This document shows, in pieces, positions 1-11,029 of a DNA stretch of 64,000 bases. Both the position numbers and the translations under genes were made by a program. The notes under the pieces were generated by a model. That model saw only the letters and a program-made list of their open reading frames with translations. It made no database searches and was not told the DNA's origin. This DNA comes from Dicyema japonicum (taxonomy: Eukaryota; Dicyemida; Rhombozoa; Dicyemidae). The stretch covers positions 491,155-555,154 of the forward strand of contig RDEW01000038.1 in assembly GCA_011109175.1 (NCBI GenBank), given 5' to 3'. Positions within the stretch are counted from its first letter, which is position 1; every line of letters begins with the position of its first letter.

Positions 1-980
1 TGCTCATTTCCGATATGGACGTGGTCCGCATACTGGAGTCTTTCCAGGGGCACTGTTCCAGTCACCTCTATCAAATTTTCAAGCACAGTTAAATTATTTT
101 TTTAATTTGCTCTGACATTTAAATTAATTATTTTGAAACTACTGGTAATATTTTCCGTATTAATTTGCGCATTCAAGAAATCCTATAATTTTAAATCCAA
201 ATCTCGACAGTCTAGTTATCTAATTTGTTGGAAGATTTTATTCTGATCTTAGCATTTTCATGATGCGAAAGTCGTTTTGTAGGAGAAGGGCCTTTATTTG
301 AGTCTGTTTTTCAGAAAATTTAAACAAGCAATTTGAGAATGTATAATAAAGCCCCTGTTTGGCACTTTATACCAGTAACGGTTTTTAATAGGTAGACAAG
401 TCACTAATCAGTGGATTTTTTTATTTTCATTTTCCGTTTAAGATTGGATTAATTCCTTTACGACAGTCTAATACTCAATTTATATGAGATGTATTGAGAG
501 TCATCGTCAAACACTTGGAGTCACATATTAACTTCGGCAGCCTTACTTCAAATTTATCACTGTCCTAACTTTAAGGTTATTGGGTTTTCCTAACTTTAAT
601 TAACCACTAAAGTTTGATGGTAAATAAAATTCTCTGTTTATTTTTACAAAATATTAGGCTTTCAATCATAAAAAATAATAAATGTAAAAAAGTACTTACT
701 TGCCAATTTTAAAGTATTTTTGTTCACAAAATATATATATGTCAATGTTCACAATTTGAAATCAATCTTATCAAAAAATCATATTTTTGCAAAAAAGTGA
801 GTTTTGGTCACAAAATAAAATGTACTCAACAAAAACCCAACTAATTTGTGAGTTGAGATTGTTTTTTATGGTGTATTGCTTATATCAACTGACCTTTTTA
901 TGAATTGAAAGCAGATAATTCAAATTGGATATTTAACTACTTGGTTTGGCAATATGATGCTCAACCAATATTAAAAAGTT
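1..980. other. AT-rich sequence without recognisable gene
   Basis: No reading frame of note and no repeat that I could match elsewhere in the window. The sequence is strongly AT-rich with short homopolymer runs. It ends where the first LINE reverse-transcriptase remnant begins. Confidence 0.5.
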
Positions 981-984
981 ATTG

Positions 985-2060
985 AACGTATCATTTTCAA
1001 AAGGATAAGCAGACATATAGAAGAAACCTACTTTCTGATTCCGGAGCAGTGGGGTTTTCGTCCCGGAAAAGGCTGTGCAGTCTGTTTCTTTCTACTGAAT
1101 TCTGAAATCATGAAAGCAAAGGATTCCAAGAGACAAATAAACTTATTATGTCTTGATATCTCGAAAGCATTCGACAGTGTATGCCATGAAGCGTTGTTAT
1201 AGCAGCTTGTATCAGCATGTGTTCCAAGATATTTATTTGTTTGGCTAAGAAATTATCTTCAGAAAAGACAATCTTTGTGAAGGTGTGTGGATATATATCT
1301 GATGCAATATCATTCAAATGAGGAGTACCTCAAGGTTCAGTATTGAGCTCTATTTGTTTAATACATTTATGGCGTGTTTTCCACGTCCGAGGAAAATTAA
1401 TGCTAGTCTTCTATTTATGCGGATGACGTAATCGTTGTGGACACATCTCTAAAATCTTCTATATCTGAAGGAAGAATCCGGGAGTATTGGTGCAACCTGA
1501 GAGGGCTAAAGCTCTCTGCTGAAAAATCTTGCGCACTCTGAATAAGCAGTTTGAAAAAGCACCTGAAACAAAAATAAATACTGGGAGTAAACAATTCACA
1601 CAGTTTGCGCTACCTGGGGGTCAACTATGGACACGCAAGAGATTACATGGACGAAATAAAGAGGAGGAGAAAGAGAGCCTTTCAGTCGCTCATATGTATA
1701 CGGAAGATACACGTTAGCCGTGACACTTACCTGTTTATCTTCAAGGGAGTTATTTCTCCCTAGCCTACTTTATGGGTGCGAGGGGTGGTTCTTCTCTCAA
1801 AGAGGGACAAGATCTTATCCCTCCTAGAGATGACTAGAAGAGCTGCAATTAAGCTCTCCTTAAAAAGAAACTGAAAAACTGTCTAAACGAGGACGAAAAC
1901 AAGCTCCTGGAACCGATTAGCAAGATTGTGGAGGATCGGATCAATGGTTTCAAGATGAGATCAAAGGTTCAGGACACATACATAAAGCTGGGAGAATAAA
2001 GATTAAAAAGCTGGGAGAAACGTTCCGAAAAAGATAAATAATAAAAAAAGGAGGAAGTGT
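985..2060 (+). mobile_element. LINE reverse transcriptase remnant, copy A
   Basis: Reading + strand frames in turn gives RT fingers and palm motifs (LIPEQWGFRPGKG, LLCLDISKAFDSV, GVPQGSVL), interrupted by stops and small indels, for example a stop just after the motif-A block at about 1199. The piece continues into the thumb/C-terminal part (about 1740-1990) and ends before a TTG-rich tail at about 2145. The same element lies in opposite orientation at about 2935-3960, and the two differ by scattered substitutions and indels. Jockey/CR1-like non-LTR type is likely from the PQGSVLGP and YAD motifs of the sister copy. It is a dead element. Confidence 0.85.
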
Positions 2061-2169
2061 CCGTGTGGAGTCCAAGCCTTATGGTAGGACTCAGATGTAA
2101 TACCCTCCAGAAATCTCCTTAACTCTTTTGTCAATAAATCGTTGTTGTTGTTGTTATTGCAATAAATTT

Positions 2170-2330
2170 TTGTACTTTTGCCTTTGTTACGTTTTAAATC
2201 ATTTTGATGATGTGCAGTTGTTCAATATTTGTGGTTATAATCAATATATTGTGATTTCATTGGTTTCATTAAGACTCCTGTAACCACATGTTTTGGACTG
2301 ATAAGTTTGACTTATCAGCCCGAACACGAA
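2170..2330 (+). repeat. Interspersed repeat, copy 1 (pair with 38955-39115)
   Basis: A block around CCACATGTTTTGGACTGATA with its upstream TTGTTCAATATTTGTGG is repeated, with small differences, at about 38955-39115 in the same orientation. Both copies sit next to LINE fragments. No coding capacity is seen; it could be the untranslated tail of a retroelement. Confidence 0.6.
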
Positions 2331-2379
2331 ATGGCCCCGGGTTCTCATACTAATCGACAATTATTATTATTTTACTAAA

Positions 2380-2600
2380 GAATTATCTTCTTTTCTCATA
2401 TATATCACTGTTTTTACAAAATTGAAATTATGTCCTAATTTTGATATCCTAATTTATTAATGAAACAGAATTCTTAGAAGGAATTCTGTTTAAACAGTCA
2501 ATAAATAAAGCTTTGAGTTTTTACAACTTCAGACGTACGCACGCAACAAGCTTATAATAAAAAGAAAATGAACAACTTTATATGATTCACCAACTTACAG
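2380..2600 (+). repeat. Repeat with TATA-like core, copy 1 of 3
   Basis: This stretch shares a diverged but clear pattern with 13530-13750 and 18775-18880: a T-rich block, then AACAGTC, an AATAAA or TATAAAT box, GCTTTGAGTT, TTACAACTTCAGA, and then a run leading to ATGAAC. In copies 2 and 3 the box is a good TATAAAT about 30 nt upstream of a conserved CCTCAGA, which resembles a core promoter. It may be the 5' end or LTR-like end of a mobile element. This is inference from the repetition only. Confidence 0.5.
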
Positions 2601-2935
2601 TTTATGGAGGTAATAAAAAATGGAGAATTGGAATTATCAACTCCAATAAAAATTGTAATCAATTCATAAATCATTTCATATGTCTTTGACTTGTGGTTTT
2701 TAAAAATGAACACACAATTGGATTTTGTGAATATTTTGGAAAATGGATGCATCCAATATAAGTAGCCTATTGGAAAATATTACATGGCTATTTTGTTAAT
2801 GAAATAAATATTGGTTTTAAAAATTTTTTTATGAACAGCTAGAAACAAATAAAGGCGTCACTGGTTTTTTCACAACATAAGAATTCACTTGGACATCATC
2901 TGGTTCTGACCAATATTAACGTTAGTATACCTTAA
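2552..2935. other. No recognisable gene
   Basis: AT-rich spacer between two inverted LINE copies. A 66-codon frame on the minus strand has no recognisable features and low-complexity Phe/Ile composition. Confidence 0.4.
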
Positions 2936-3960
2936 TTGCAGCACTTCTAGTCTTCTCTAGGAGGGATATGATCTTGTCCCTCTTCGGACAGAAGAACCAC
3001 CCCTCGAACCCATAAAGAAGGTTAGGGAGAATAACTTCCTTAAAGATAAACAGGTTAGTGTCACGGCTAACGTGTAACTTCCGTGTACATAGGAGCGACT
3101 GTAAGGCTCACTTTCTCCTCCTCTTTATTTCGTCCATGTAATCTCTTGTGTTCCATAGTTGACCCCCAGGTAGCGCAGACTGTGTGAATTGTTTACTCCC
3201 AGTATTTATTTTTGTTTCAGGTGCTTTTTCAAATTGCTTATTCAGAGTGCGCAAGATTTTTCAGCAGAGAGCTTTAGCCCTCTCAAGTTGCACCAATACT
3301 CCCGGATTCTTCCTTCAGATATAGAAGATTTTAGAGATGTGTCCACAACGATTACGTTATCCGCATAAATAAGAAGACTAGTATTAATATTCCTCGGACG
3401 TGAAAAACTCGCCATAAATATATTAAACAAAATAGGGCCCAATACTGAACCTTGAGGTACTCCTCTTTTGAATGATATTTCATCAGATATATATCCACAC
3501 CCTTTCACAAAAGATTGTCTTTCCTGAAAATAATTTCTTAGCCAAACAAATAGGTATCTTAAAACACATGCTGATACAAGCTGCTTTAACAAAGCTTCAT
3601 GGCATACACTGTCGAATGCTTTCGAGATATCAAGACATAATAAGTTTATTAGTCTCTTGGAATCTTTTGCTTTCATTATTTCAGAATTCAGTAGAAAGAA
3701 ACAGTCTGCACAGCCTCTTCCGGGAGGAAAACCACACTGCTCCGGAATCAGAAAGTCGTTTTCTTCTATATGTCTGCTTAGCCATTTGAAAATGATACGT
3801 TCAATCACTTTCGCGAAAGAACATATTAAGCTAATTGTTCTGTAGCTTGCCGGATCTCTCTTTGACTTCCCTGGTTTTGGAATCATCCTCACAACAGCTT
3901 TCTTCCACATTAAAGGTAAGTGGCCACAAAATATCCGGACCCTCTTTGATAAGTTTCATT
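2935..3960 (-). mobile_element. LINE reverse transcriptase fragment, copy B (inverted relative to copy A)
   Basis: A minus-strand frame of 222 codons (3242-3910) covers RT domains 0 to 5: IPKPGKS, YRTISLICSF, LCLDISKAFDSV, GVPQGSVLGPILFNIF and the palm motif. The catalytic YADD reads YADN here, so the second catalytic Asp is lost. C-terminal LINE sequence continues antisense to about 2935, and a linker with DHTSM-like residues lies near 3950-4010. It is the same family as copy A and related to the longer element at 4579-6440. It is defective but the least broken frame of this family. Confidence 0.88.
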
Positions 3961-4578
3961 GATGTGTGGTCATATCATGACCTTGCATTCCCTGATAGCT
4001 GTCATCATTTCAAAGATTCTGACAGTACTATCGGCTATAGGTAGTTCCTCGTCGGAGTGTTTAGATATATCGGCAGACACCTTTTTTTTGTCATCAGGGA
4101 TCAAACTCTACGGATCCACATCCTGAATTTTTTGGAGCTGATCCCTCAATATCGAAAGTTTTTCCTCCGTTATGTATACTCCCGCGTCTAGTTTATCCAG
4201 TATATTTTTTTCTGCACCCGACTTGGACACATTATTTTCTGATAGCATTTCCAAAAAATGGATTCATCATATAAATTTTTGCAGCCTCAGATCATCCATA
4301 TACGGTCTGTCTCCTCCTTCCATATATTGCAGATTGCTTCCTTCATTATCCTGATTCTGGCTGATATGAATTCCCCGTCTATTTTGTCAGCACAACGTCT
4401 TTGCTTTGCTCTTAGGCGATTCCTCTTCCGAATAAGCCTCATAATAAATTTATTGCCAAATCAAATCAAACCAAATTTATTCCAAGTAAGTAAAAAAAGT
4501 TATTTTTAGGATATTTAAATGTGTCCGCCTATGCGTCCTGGATACTTCCGATGTATCCATACTCCATTTAGATATCTT

Positions 4579-6440
4579 CTATCGTCGGATCCCATTGATT
4601 CTTTTCTCTACGATGTTTTTAACAGGAGTTAGAATCATGTCTTCTTCAGTGCTGAGAGCATCCCAGAGCCTTTTTCCTAAAGCCAACTTTATTGCCGACC
4701 TTCTGGTTTTTTCCATGAGAAACATTATTCTTTCTCTTTGGCAAGAAAAAAACCATGCTTCGCATCCATATAGCAGTTCCGATAGGATGATCCTCATGAA
4801 GATGAACAAGAAGGTTTCCAGGCTTACAAGCAACTTTCTCGTACATAAGACTGCTTGAAGCGCCTTCTTCCTTCTTCGTCTTATGTCCTCCATGAGTGAA
4901 CCATTTAAATCGATTGCTATCCCGAGGTAGCGCATTGAGTTTATTTTAGGAATCTCTAATGAGTAGGCTGCTTCTGATGCCTCCTTAGGCAACTCACTCG
5001 TACAGAGCTAATTTTTTCCGTAGACAATCTCATCCCTCTTTTTGTGCACCAGTCCTGAACTTGTCTATTGAATGACATGATCCTTTTCTCCGAAAGAGTT
5101 GATTTGCCAGATGTATCTGTGATCAGAATATCATCGACGTATATCAATAGTTTTGTGTTTATATCCGGTGGAGTTGAAAAATCTGATAGGAATATGTTGA
5201 ATAGCAGACGGCTCAGGACGGAACCCTGAGGATTTCCCCTCTTCAGTATGATGTCTTTCGACATATGTGCTCCAACACGTACTTGGGAAATCCGTCCTGT
5301 TAGGAAATCCTCATCCAGATGAGAAGTTTCTTTTGGATCTGAGCAGCTGCTGGCCTTGATAGGATTGCTTCATGCCACACACTATCGAAAGCCTTGGACA
5401 GATCCAAACATACCAGGTTGACTTGTCTTATGACTTCCAGACCTTTCAATTCCGTTGAATGCATCTGGTAGATACAGTCCGTGCATGATTTTCCAGGTTT
5501 GAAGCCCCATTGTTCTGATAGGAGGAAACCACTCTCTTCTATGTGGTCGTTAAGCCTTATGAAAATAATTCGTTCGATAATCTTGAAGTTCGAACAGATG
5601 AGGCTTATTGGCCTATAGCTGAGAGGGTTCCTCCTCAATTTTCCCGGTTTCAGTATCATTCGGACAATGGAAGATTTCCAGCGTTTTGGGACATGAACAT
5701 GATGAATGCTTGCATTGAATAAATTCTAGTATGGGAAATAGATCCTCTGGGGTTTTCTTGAACAATCTCATGCTTAGATGGTCAAGTCCAGGAGCGTTAG
5801 CCTTGCATTTCATGATTGCAGTCATGCGTAGTTATTTTCATTTCAGTATCTTTAAGATCGTCCAAACAGTAGGTTAAAATTTCACGTGAAAAATCTAACG
5901 TCTCCCTCGGAATGAGCACCGTCGGGTTGACCCCCTGAATACGATCCAGTTGTTACTTAAAAATATCTGGGGCTTTTTCCATAGAACACAGTCCACCTTC
6001 TGGCTTAGTCAAGGAGATTTTTATGTCATTCCTTTTCTGGCTAGTTATTCTTTTGTAGAACTTCCAGAACGAGGGGTCTTTGGTGTTTAGTTTGCTTGCC
6101 TCTACCCTCAAACATTGTTCTTGAGATAGTTTTATTCCTTCTTCAATCGCTTTCTTGGTTATCTTCAATTGTCCGGTTAGTGCAATCCGGTGTATCCAGT
6201 CCACACATCTTCTGAGTTTAGTCCTCAGGCGATTCCTTTCATTGATCAAAGAAAATGTGGAAATCGAAAGACTGATGCTCTTTCCATGATTAGTACTCGA
6301 GGATCTCCTTCTTGCGTAAAGCATTAAGTATGTCTCCATCATGATAGAGAGTTCATTGTCTATGATGTCGATATCACTTCGGGAATAATCTTTAATCTTC
6401 CAGTGTTTGAGGTTTCTTGATATGTACATTCTGTAGTGTT
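4579..6440 (-). mobile_element. Jockey/CR1-like LINE ORF2, long degenerate copy
   Basis: Read on the minus strand from 6440 down, successive open segments give an upstream linker (6429-5953), the NAPGLDHLSMRLF block (5825-5700), RT fingers SYRPISLICS and EQWGFKPGKS (5659-5400), motif A CLDLSKAFDSVWHEA, PQGSVLSRLLFN, palm YVDD (5264-4956) and the thumb/C-terminal RRLGIAID-like and YGCEAWFF segments (4992-4579). Frameshifts separate the segments. No endonuclease domain was found upstream of 6440, so it is probably 5' truncated. It is related to copies A and B and to the fragment at 7952-8224. Confidence 0.88.
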
Positions 6441-6887
6441 CCCAGTTTATTCTTGTTAGTCGTAACCTGTAAACACAGAGTCCATGGAGTCTGGAGCTAG
6501 GTTCAATAACATCTCTTGGGGTATATGATCAATATATGATAATGATACTTTTGAAGACAACAATTCAAAAATTTAAGAAATTCACTTAGAATCTTTGACC
6601 CGAGATTTGAAAAAATAATTTTCCGACTTTGGTTCCCTATTCAGTCATCAGTACATAGAGTAACAGAACGTTTAAATATTCCAAGATTGATTTAATTCAG
6701 ACAAGCGATGACCTTGATGCCTTTAATAAAATTATTGACCTTAAATCTGAAGTGTAGTCGTATTGGCATCAAAATTGGCTGTCAAAAGTGGAATGTACCC
6801 TTGGTAGGAGTAAGGCGAATGAAAATGATACTTTGAGAGAATGCGAAAGACGAAGACTTATCAAAAGTTGATGAAACAAATAAAGTA

Positions 6888-7082
6888 ATGAATAAATTCG
6901 CAAACAGAATACTCGCTGACAAGTTTTCATTTTTGGTAAAGTTGGATTCAATAGATGTTGAAAACACGGAACATTTAAAAATGTTGAAACAACACGGTCA
7001 GAATTTTGCAAAACATTTTGATACTGACGGGAACTCATCTATTCTCTACGAAGAAATCGTTGACTGTCTTTACGAATTGTAA
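6888..7082 (+). CDS. Short unrecognised ORF
   Basis: An open frame of 64 codons with a normal charged composition, followed by TAA. It contains FDTDGNSSILYEEIVDCL, which loosely resembles the dimerisation-end region of hAT-type or ZMYM1-like transposase relics, but the match is too weak to name. Nothing supporting it is found up- or downstream. It may be a transposon fragment. Confidence 0.2.
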   Translation: MNKFANRILADKFSFLVKLDSIDVENTEHLKMLKQHGQNFAKHFDTDGNSSILYEEIVDCLYEL

Positions 7083-7089
7083 ACAGAAC

Positions 7090-7500
7090 TGCGAAGGATT
7101 TCTTGCTTTATTATTTGATTTTTGTTGGGAAATTTTCCTAACTTTTTGCATTGCATATATTACTCACATCTGACAGCTTAATTGCTTGTGTGGACATTCT
7201 TTTCAAAAGGTAAACATATACAAACATATTTGAGATCTTTGATGTCAAATTAGTCAAGTTTATCTTTGATCAGAGTTGAATATAAATTCCTGACAATCGA
7301 GGTGAAAGAAGCTTTGGTACAGACTTTTGTTAACAGCAAGGATGCGTTTGGGCATGCAAACTAAGTGAGTTTTTGTTTATTGTTAATAAATTGAATAATG
7401 ATACACCATACATTAATTGATCGTTCATTCATTCTGATTTATGACAACATAAAATATTTAGTACGGTTTCTTAAGTTAGTTTTAAGGGGCATAATGATTA
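7090..7500. other. No recognisable gene
   Basis: AT-rich sequence with many stops in all frames and no matched repeat. Confidence 0.4.
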
Positions 7501-7529
7501 TATACTCGTCCCAGGCAGCAAAAAACTTG

Positions 7530-7990
7530 GCACGCCCTTGAGTACAGCCACTGTAATTCTGCTAGGAAAAGTGTCGACCACTTATCGACAAGGTGTGGTC
7601 TTATGCTAACGGCAACTGCATGAAATGGCAAACTGAGGTGTTCATACATCTACACCATTCGTCAATATGGAATTAAGAAGACAGAGACTCAGAGACATAC
7701 TCCATGCAGTCTATTATTTCAAACGCCTCTGTAGAGATTCGATTGGATATAGCAGGTGCTACAGATTCAAAGCTACGGAAAACAAACCGGACTTATTTTG
7801 CTTGATAAAAGGAGCACCAACGCTGATTGAAATAGGAATCATTTTCCAACATGTATTATGACAAGTCGAAGTAGAAAAACTGCATAAATACGATCTGTTT
7901 GCCAGCGAATTGTCATTAATTCAAAACGCAATAATAAAACATAAATATAGGTTAATCACACCAGACGGGGGATACTGATATCGATATCGG
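7530..7990 (+). mobile_element. R4/Dong-like LINE, C-terminal zinc-finger and endonuclease-side fragment
   Basis: The + strand reads HCNSARKSVDHLSTRCGLML, then an H-rich stretch (FIHLHHSS), KPDLFCLIKG, LIEIGI and a stop-interrupted helix KLHKYDLFASEL. This order (C-x-x-x...H-x4-C zinc knuckle, histidine pair, KPD...EI restriction-like nuclease core) is the usual C-terminus of RLE-type LINEs of the R4/Dong group. The RT portion of such an element lies separately at 25300-26000 on the minus strand. Stops and frame changes show that it is inactive. Confidence 0.6.
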
Positions 7991-8224
7991 AACGATCGGC
8001 GAATGATGTGCTTTTAAAGGATGCTGTTTGTTTAAAATTCTGAATGAAGAAATTGCGGTCAAATAAAATATCCAGACCCTCTTTGAAAAGTTTATTGATA
8101 TGTGGTCATATCCGGGTACATTGACCTTGCATTCCATGATTGCTCTCATCACTTCTAAGATGCATACAGTGCCATCAACAATTAACAGATTCTCAACGGA
8201 GTGATTAAATATATCGGCAAACAT
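7952..8224 (-). mobile_element. Short LINE fragment (pre-RT linker)
   Basis: The minus-strand frame carries AIMECKVNVPGYDHISI, which matches the linker just before the RT domain in the LINE at 4579-6440 (AIMKCKANAPGLDHLSM). Only this fragment is present. It is a truncated copy. Confidence 0.65.
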
Positions 8225-8690
8225 CTTTTTTTATCATCTAGGATCAAGCTAATTCATAAGAATGCTAAATCAACTAAGGTCCCATTTGTGCCAAAAGGAT
8301 GTTTCTTAGTCGATTTTAATCGATTTAGTTTTAACGAAACGATACGAATGATATCGTGAAACCAAGTGTATTTTCCCGATTAATTTTCTATGATATAACA
8401 ATCAAGAAAGAATTATTTGCTATTACACTAATGAAAGAATAAACAACTAGTATATCTATTATTATTATTAAACCAAAAATCACCGACAAATTAAATAACT
8501 ACTTGTGATTCCGGCCGCCTTGAGTCATGTGATTTTGGCCGCCTCGAGTAGCCATCTCATTCTTGCTCAGTTTTCTTCCCGGGTTGCAACGCATTTTCGG
8601 ATTGAGCGGGGGTTTTTTAACTTTTTTGGAGGGTAGTAAGTCTCCGGTGTTCTTCACTAATTATTCAAAAGGTGTAGTGTTTAGAGGTGT

Positions 8691-9260
8691 CTAATAAGAC
8701 CTTTGCAAAGCCTTACTGGCTATTTTTTGGAAGGTATTGATTTTTTCTATATTCCTGTTTGATAGTTTGGTTCCCCATGCAGCACACCCGAAAGTTAGAG
8801 ACGGTTGAATACACTGCACGTAGACCGAGTCCAAATTTAAGTTGAAACACATATTATCTTGTCCAAGGAGTGTTTTAACAAAATTTATCTTTCGTTGTGC
8901 CGAAGAGATGACGTTGTCGATGTGTTTGCTGAAGGTGGGTCGTAAGTTACGCCCAGTATCTTGACCGAGTTGGTCGTGGGGATTGAGTTTCCATTTATGG
9001 TTGCACATGGATCGGAGTTTATCAATTATCCTATTGTTGTGAAAATTGTTGTATAAGACTTTTTCAGGACTTGCATGTAAAATGTTCTTAAAGAGCAAAC
9101 AGTTCAGATCGTCCAATGAAGCTTGTATCCTGTAAACAGCAGTATTAACGCACTGGTCTTTGACTGCAACGATTATGTCATCCGCATATGTAAAAACCAG
9201 AATATTGTCACTGGTATAGGAAAGCATATCATTCAAGAATAATATCAATAATTATAGAGA
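8691..9260 (-). mobile_element. LINE reverse transcriptase fragment with intact YADD
   Basis: The minus-strand frame of 185 codons begins in the palm (FTYADDIIVAVKDQ) and runs through the thumb to a C-terminal segment ending TFQKIASKALQRSY. The two catalytic aspartates are present, but the fingers domain upstream is missing. It is Jockey/I-like in style and differs in sequence from the 4579-6440 family. Confidence 0.8.
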
Positions 9261-9429
9261 TAATGCTGGCGATACTAAGAATACGGTCTGTCCCCACCAT
9301 AAAAATATGATTTGTGTCATCCAACGTAATGATCACAAAGCCACATCAAACAGACAATAATTCAAAACGCCGTCCATCATGATCTGTCTTTAAACAAACA
9401 TTACTATTATTATTAGATTTAATATTGCC

Positions 9430-9930
9430 AATTATCAAACAGTTAGTTGATCCCAGTCGTCGTAATCAATTGTGCCATTCGACGTCTGTGATCTTCCATT
9501 GTCCCCACTACTTTCCGGAAGAGTCTTCTCTTGGTCTTGCAGAGGAATCAGCTCGGGGATAAGAATTTCCTATCCAATCGGTTTTCTCTTGCCATGGAAA
9601 GGATCAGGCGAAGCGGGTTTTCATCTTCCTCACAGACGCGAAGAAATCCGGAGCCACGACTACGGATCTTAGCTTCCATAAGTAGTGGGTCGACTGTTGA
9701 TCCATACGTGGGCAAAGCATACTGATTGTTTTCCGGTGTATTGAGTTGACTTTTTGGACCATAGACTCCGATAGCGCGAATCTCTGTGCAACGGAGGCAT
9801 ACTCAACGGCTGGCGAGATTGTTTGTTGGTAGAGGATAGAAACAGAAAAGTCCATGTTCCTCGGGGTCCTCCGTAGAGCAAAAGGCTTGATAACTCATTA
9901 TTCAAATCTTTGCTGTACATTCAGGTTGAA
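9430..9930 (-). mobile_element. LINE C-terminal fragment
   Basis: Minus-strand frames give ILYQQTISPAVEYASVAQRF and VQKVNSIHRKTISML, the thumb/connector region of a Jockey-like LINE, followed by a tail near 9430-9600. The neighbouring sequence at 9870-9950 also shows a piece (GAAGGTTTCACGCATCTAAG) shared with the SINE at 46814-47116. Confidence 0.6.
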
Positions 9931-9949
9931 GGTTTCACGCATCTAAGAT

Positions 9950-11020
9950 GGTTTGAAATATCACTTAACTACTAAGAGTATTGATCACTTCAATAGAAAT
10001 GGGAAAGCTCCATGTGCTTGCTTACGGGACAAATCCTCATAATCGATTCACCTGTGGTTGAGCAACTTCTTGGTTAGAGCAACTTCTTGGGAAGTCGGTT
10101 GAAAAGCCTTGCCGTTTTTTATTACTTCCCCTTAATTTAATACGAGTGTTTCCTTTAATAGTGTTTCGTGTTCTTTCTGTTGCAAAGTTGGCCGTCAGTT
10201 CGATGGCGGAAGTGGACGGAATACATTTTAAGAAGATTATGATCATGTGTTATAATTTCCAGAATGTTAACTACATATTCAAAAAAATGAAAAATAGTAC
10301 GAAACCGTAAGAGTGATCAAACCCTAAATTGGATTAAACACCTAGCAGCCTCGCAAAATTCGATCCATCACTGATAAATAACAAATATATTGCTACGAAT
10401 TGATTATTATTCGAAATTGAGACTTCTGGGCTTTATAGTTCAATCAATATATAAATAAATGGATCAGATATAAATTATGAGAAAAATCATGAGATTGAGA
10501 TACGGGATTTTTTAAGTAAGCCTTGGACGATTGTCTTAGAGCTCCCGAAATTCCCACAGAAACAGCAAGAAACGTGTTAAATCTTCTTAACATATTTTTA
10601 TAGTAAAAATTAAATTATGAATGAAAATGATGCTGATTTTGATGTCAAAACAGATAAATTTTAATTCAGCTAAATGAATAAATACTTCTATTATTTTTAT
10701 TGTGACTAGAAAAAGACTAAAAACTATGTGATCTTGATTTCATCGATTCCATGGGTTTTCCTAATTTGAATATTGTCTTTGAACTGTTCAATGTAACAAA
10801 GAAATTCAATATTCTATTAAAATTAATCATTAATTGTTTAACGAAAATTTACAGAATGATAGCGTTAGTTAGTTAATTAATAGCACTCTCGCGTTGCCAT
10901 AAGCACATAAAATGCCTAGGGTTTCGCTTGTGCCGTACACTCGACTATCCTCTCATTCAGCCCTCTCCAGACGGATAACATGGTTAAGATAAATTATCGT
11001 TGAATACAAAAATAAATCAA
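9950..11020. other. No recognisable gene
   Basis: AT-rich, stops in all frames. No repeat was matched except short SINE-like similarity at its left edge. Confidence 0.4.
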
Positions 11021-11029
11021 TTAAACTGT

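Noticed and set aside
3472-3789. A 105-codon + strand frame, and other + strand frames at 3657-4509
   Set aside because: They are antisense shadows of the minus-strand LINE RT.
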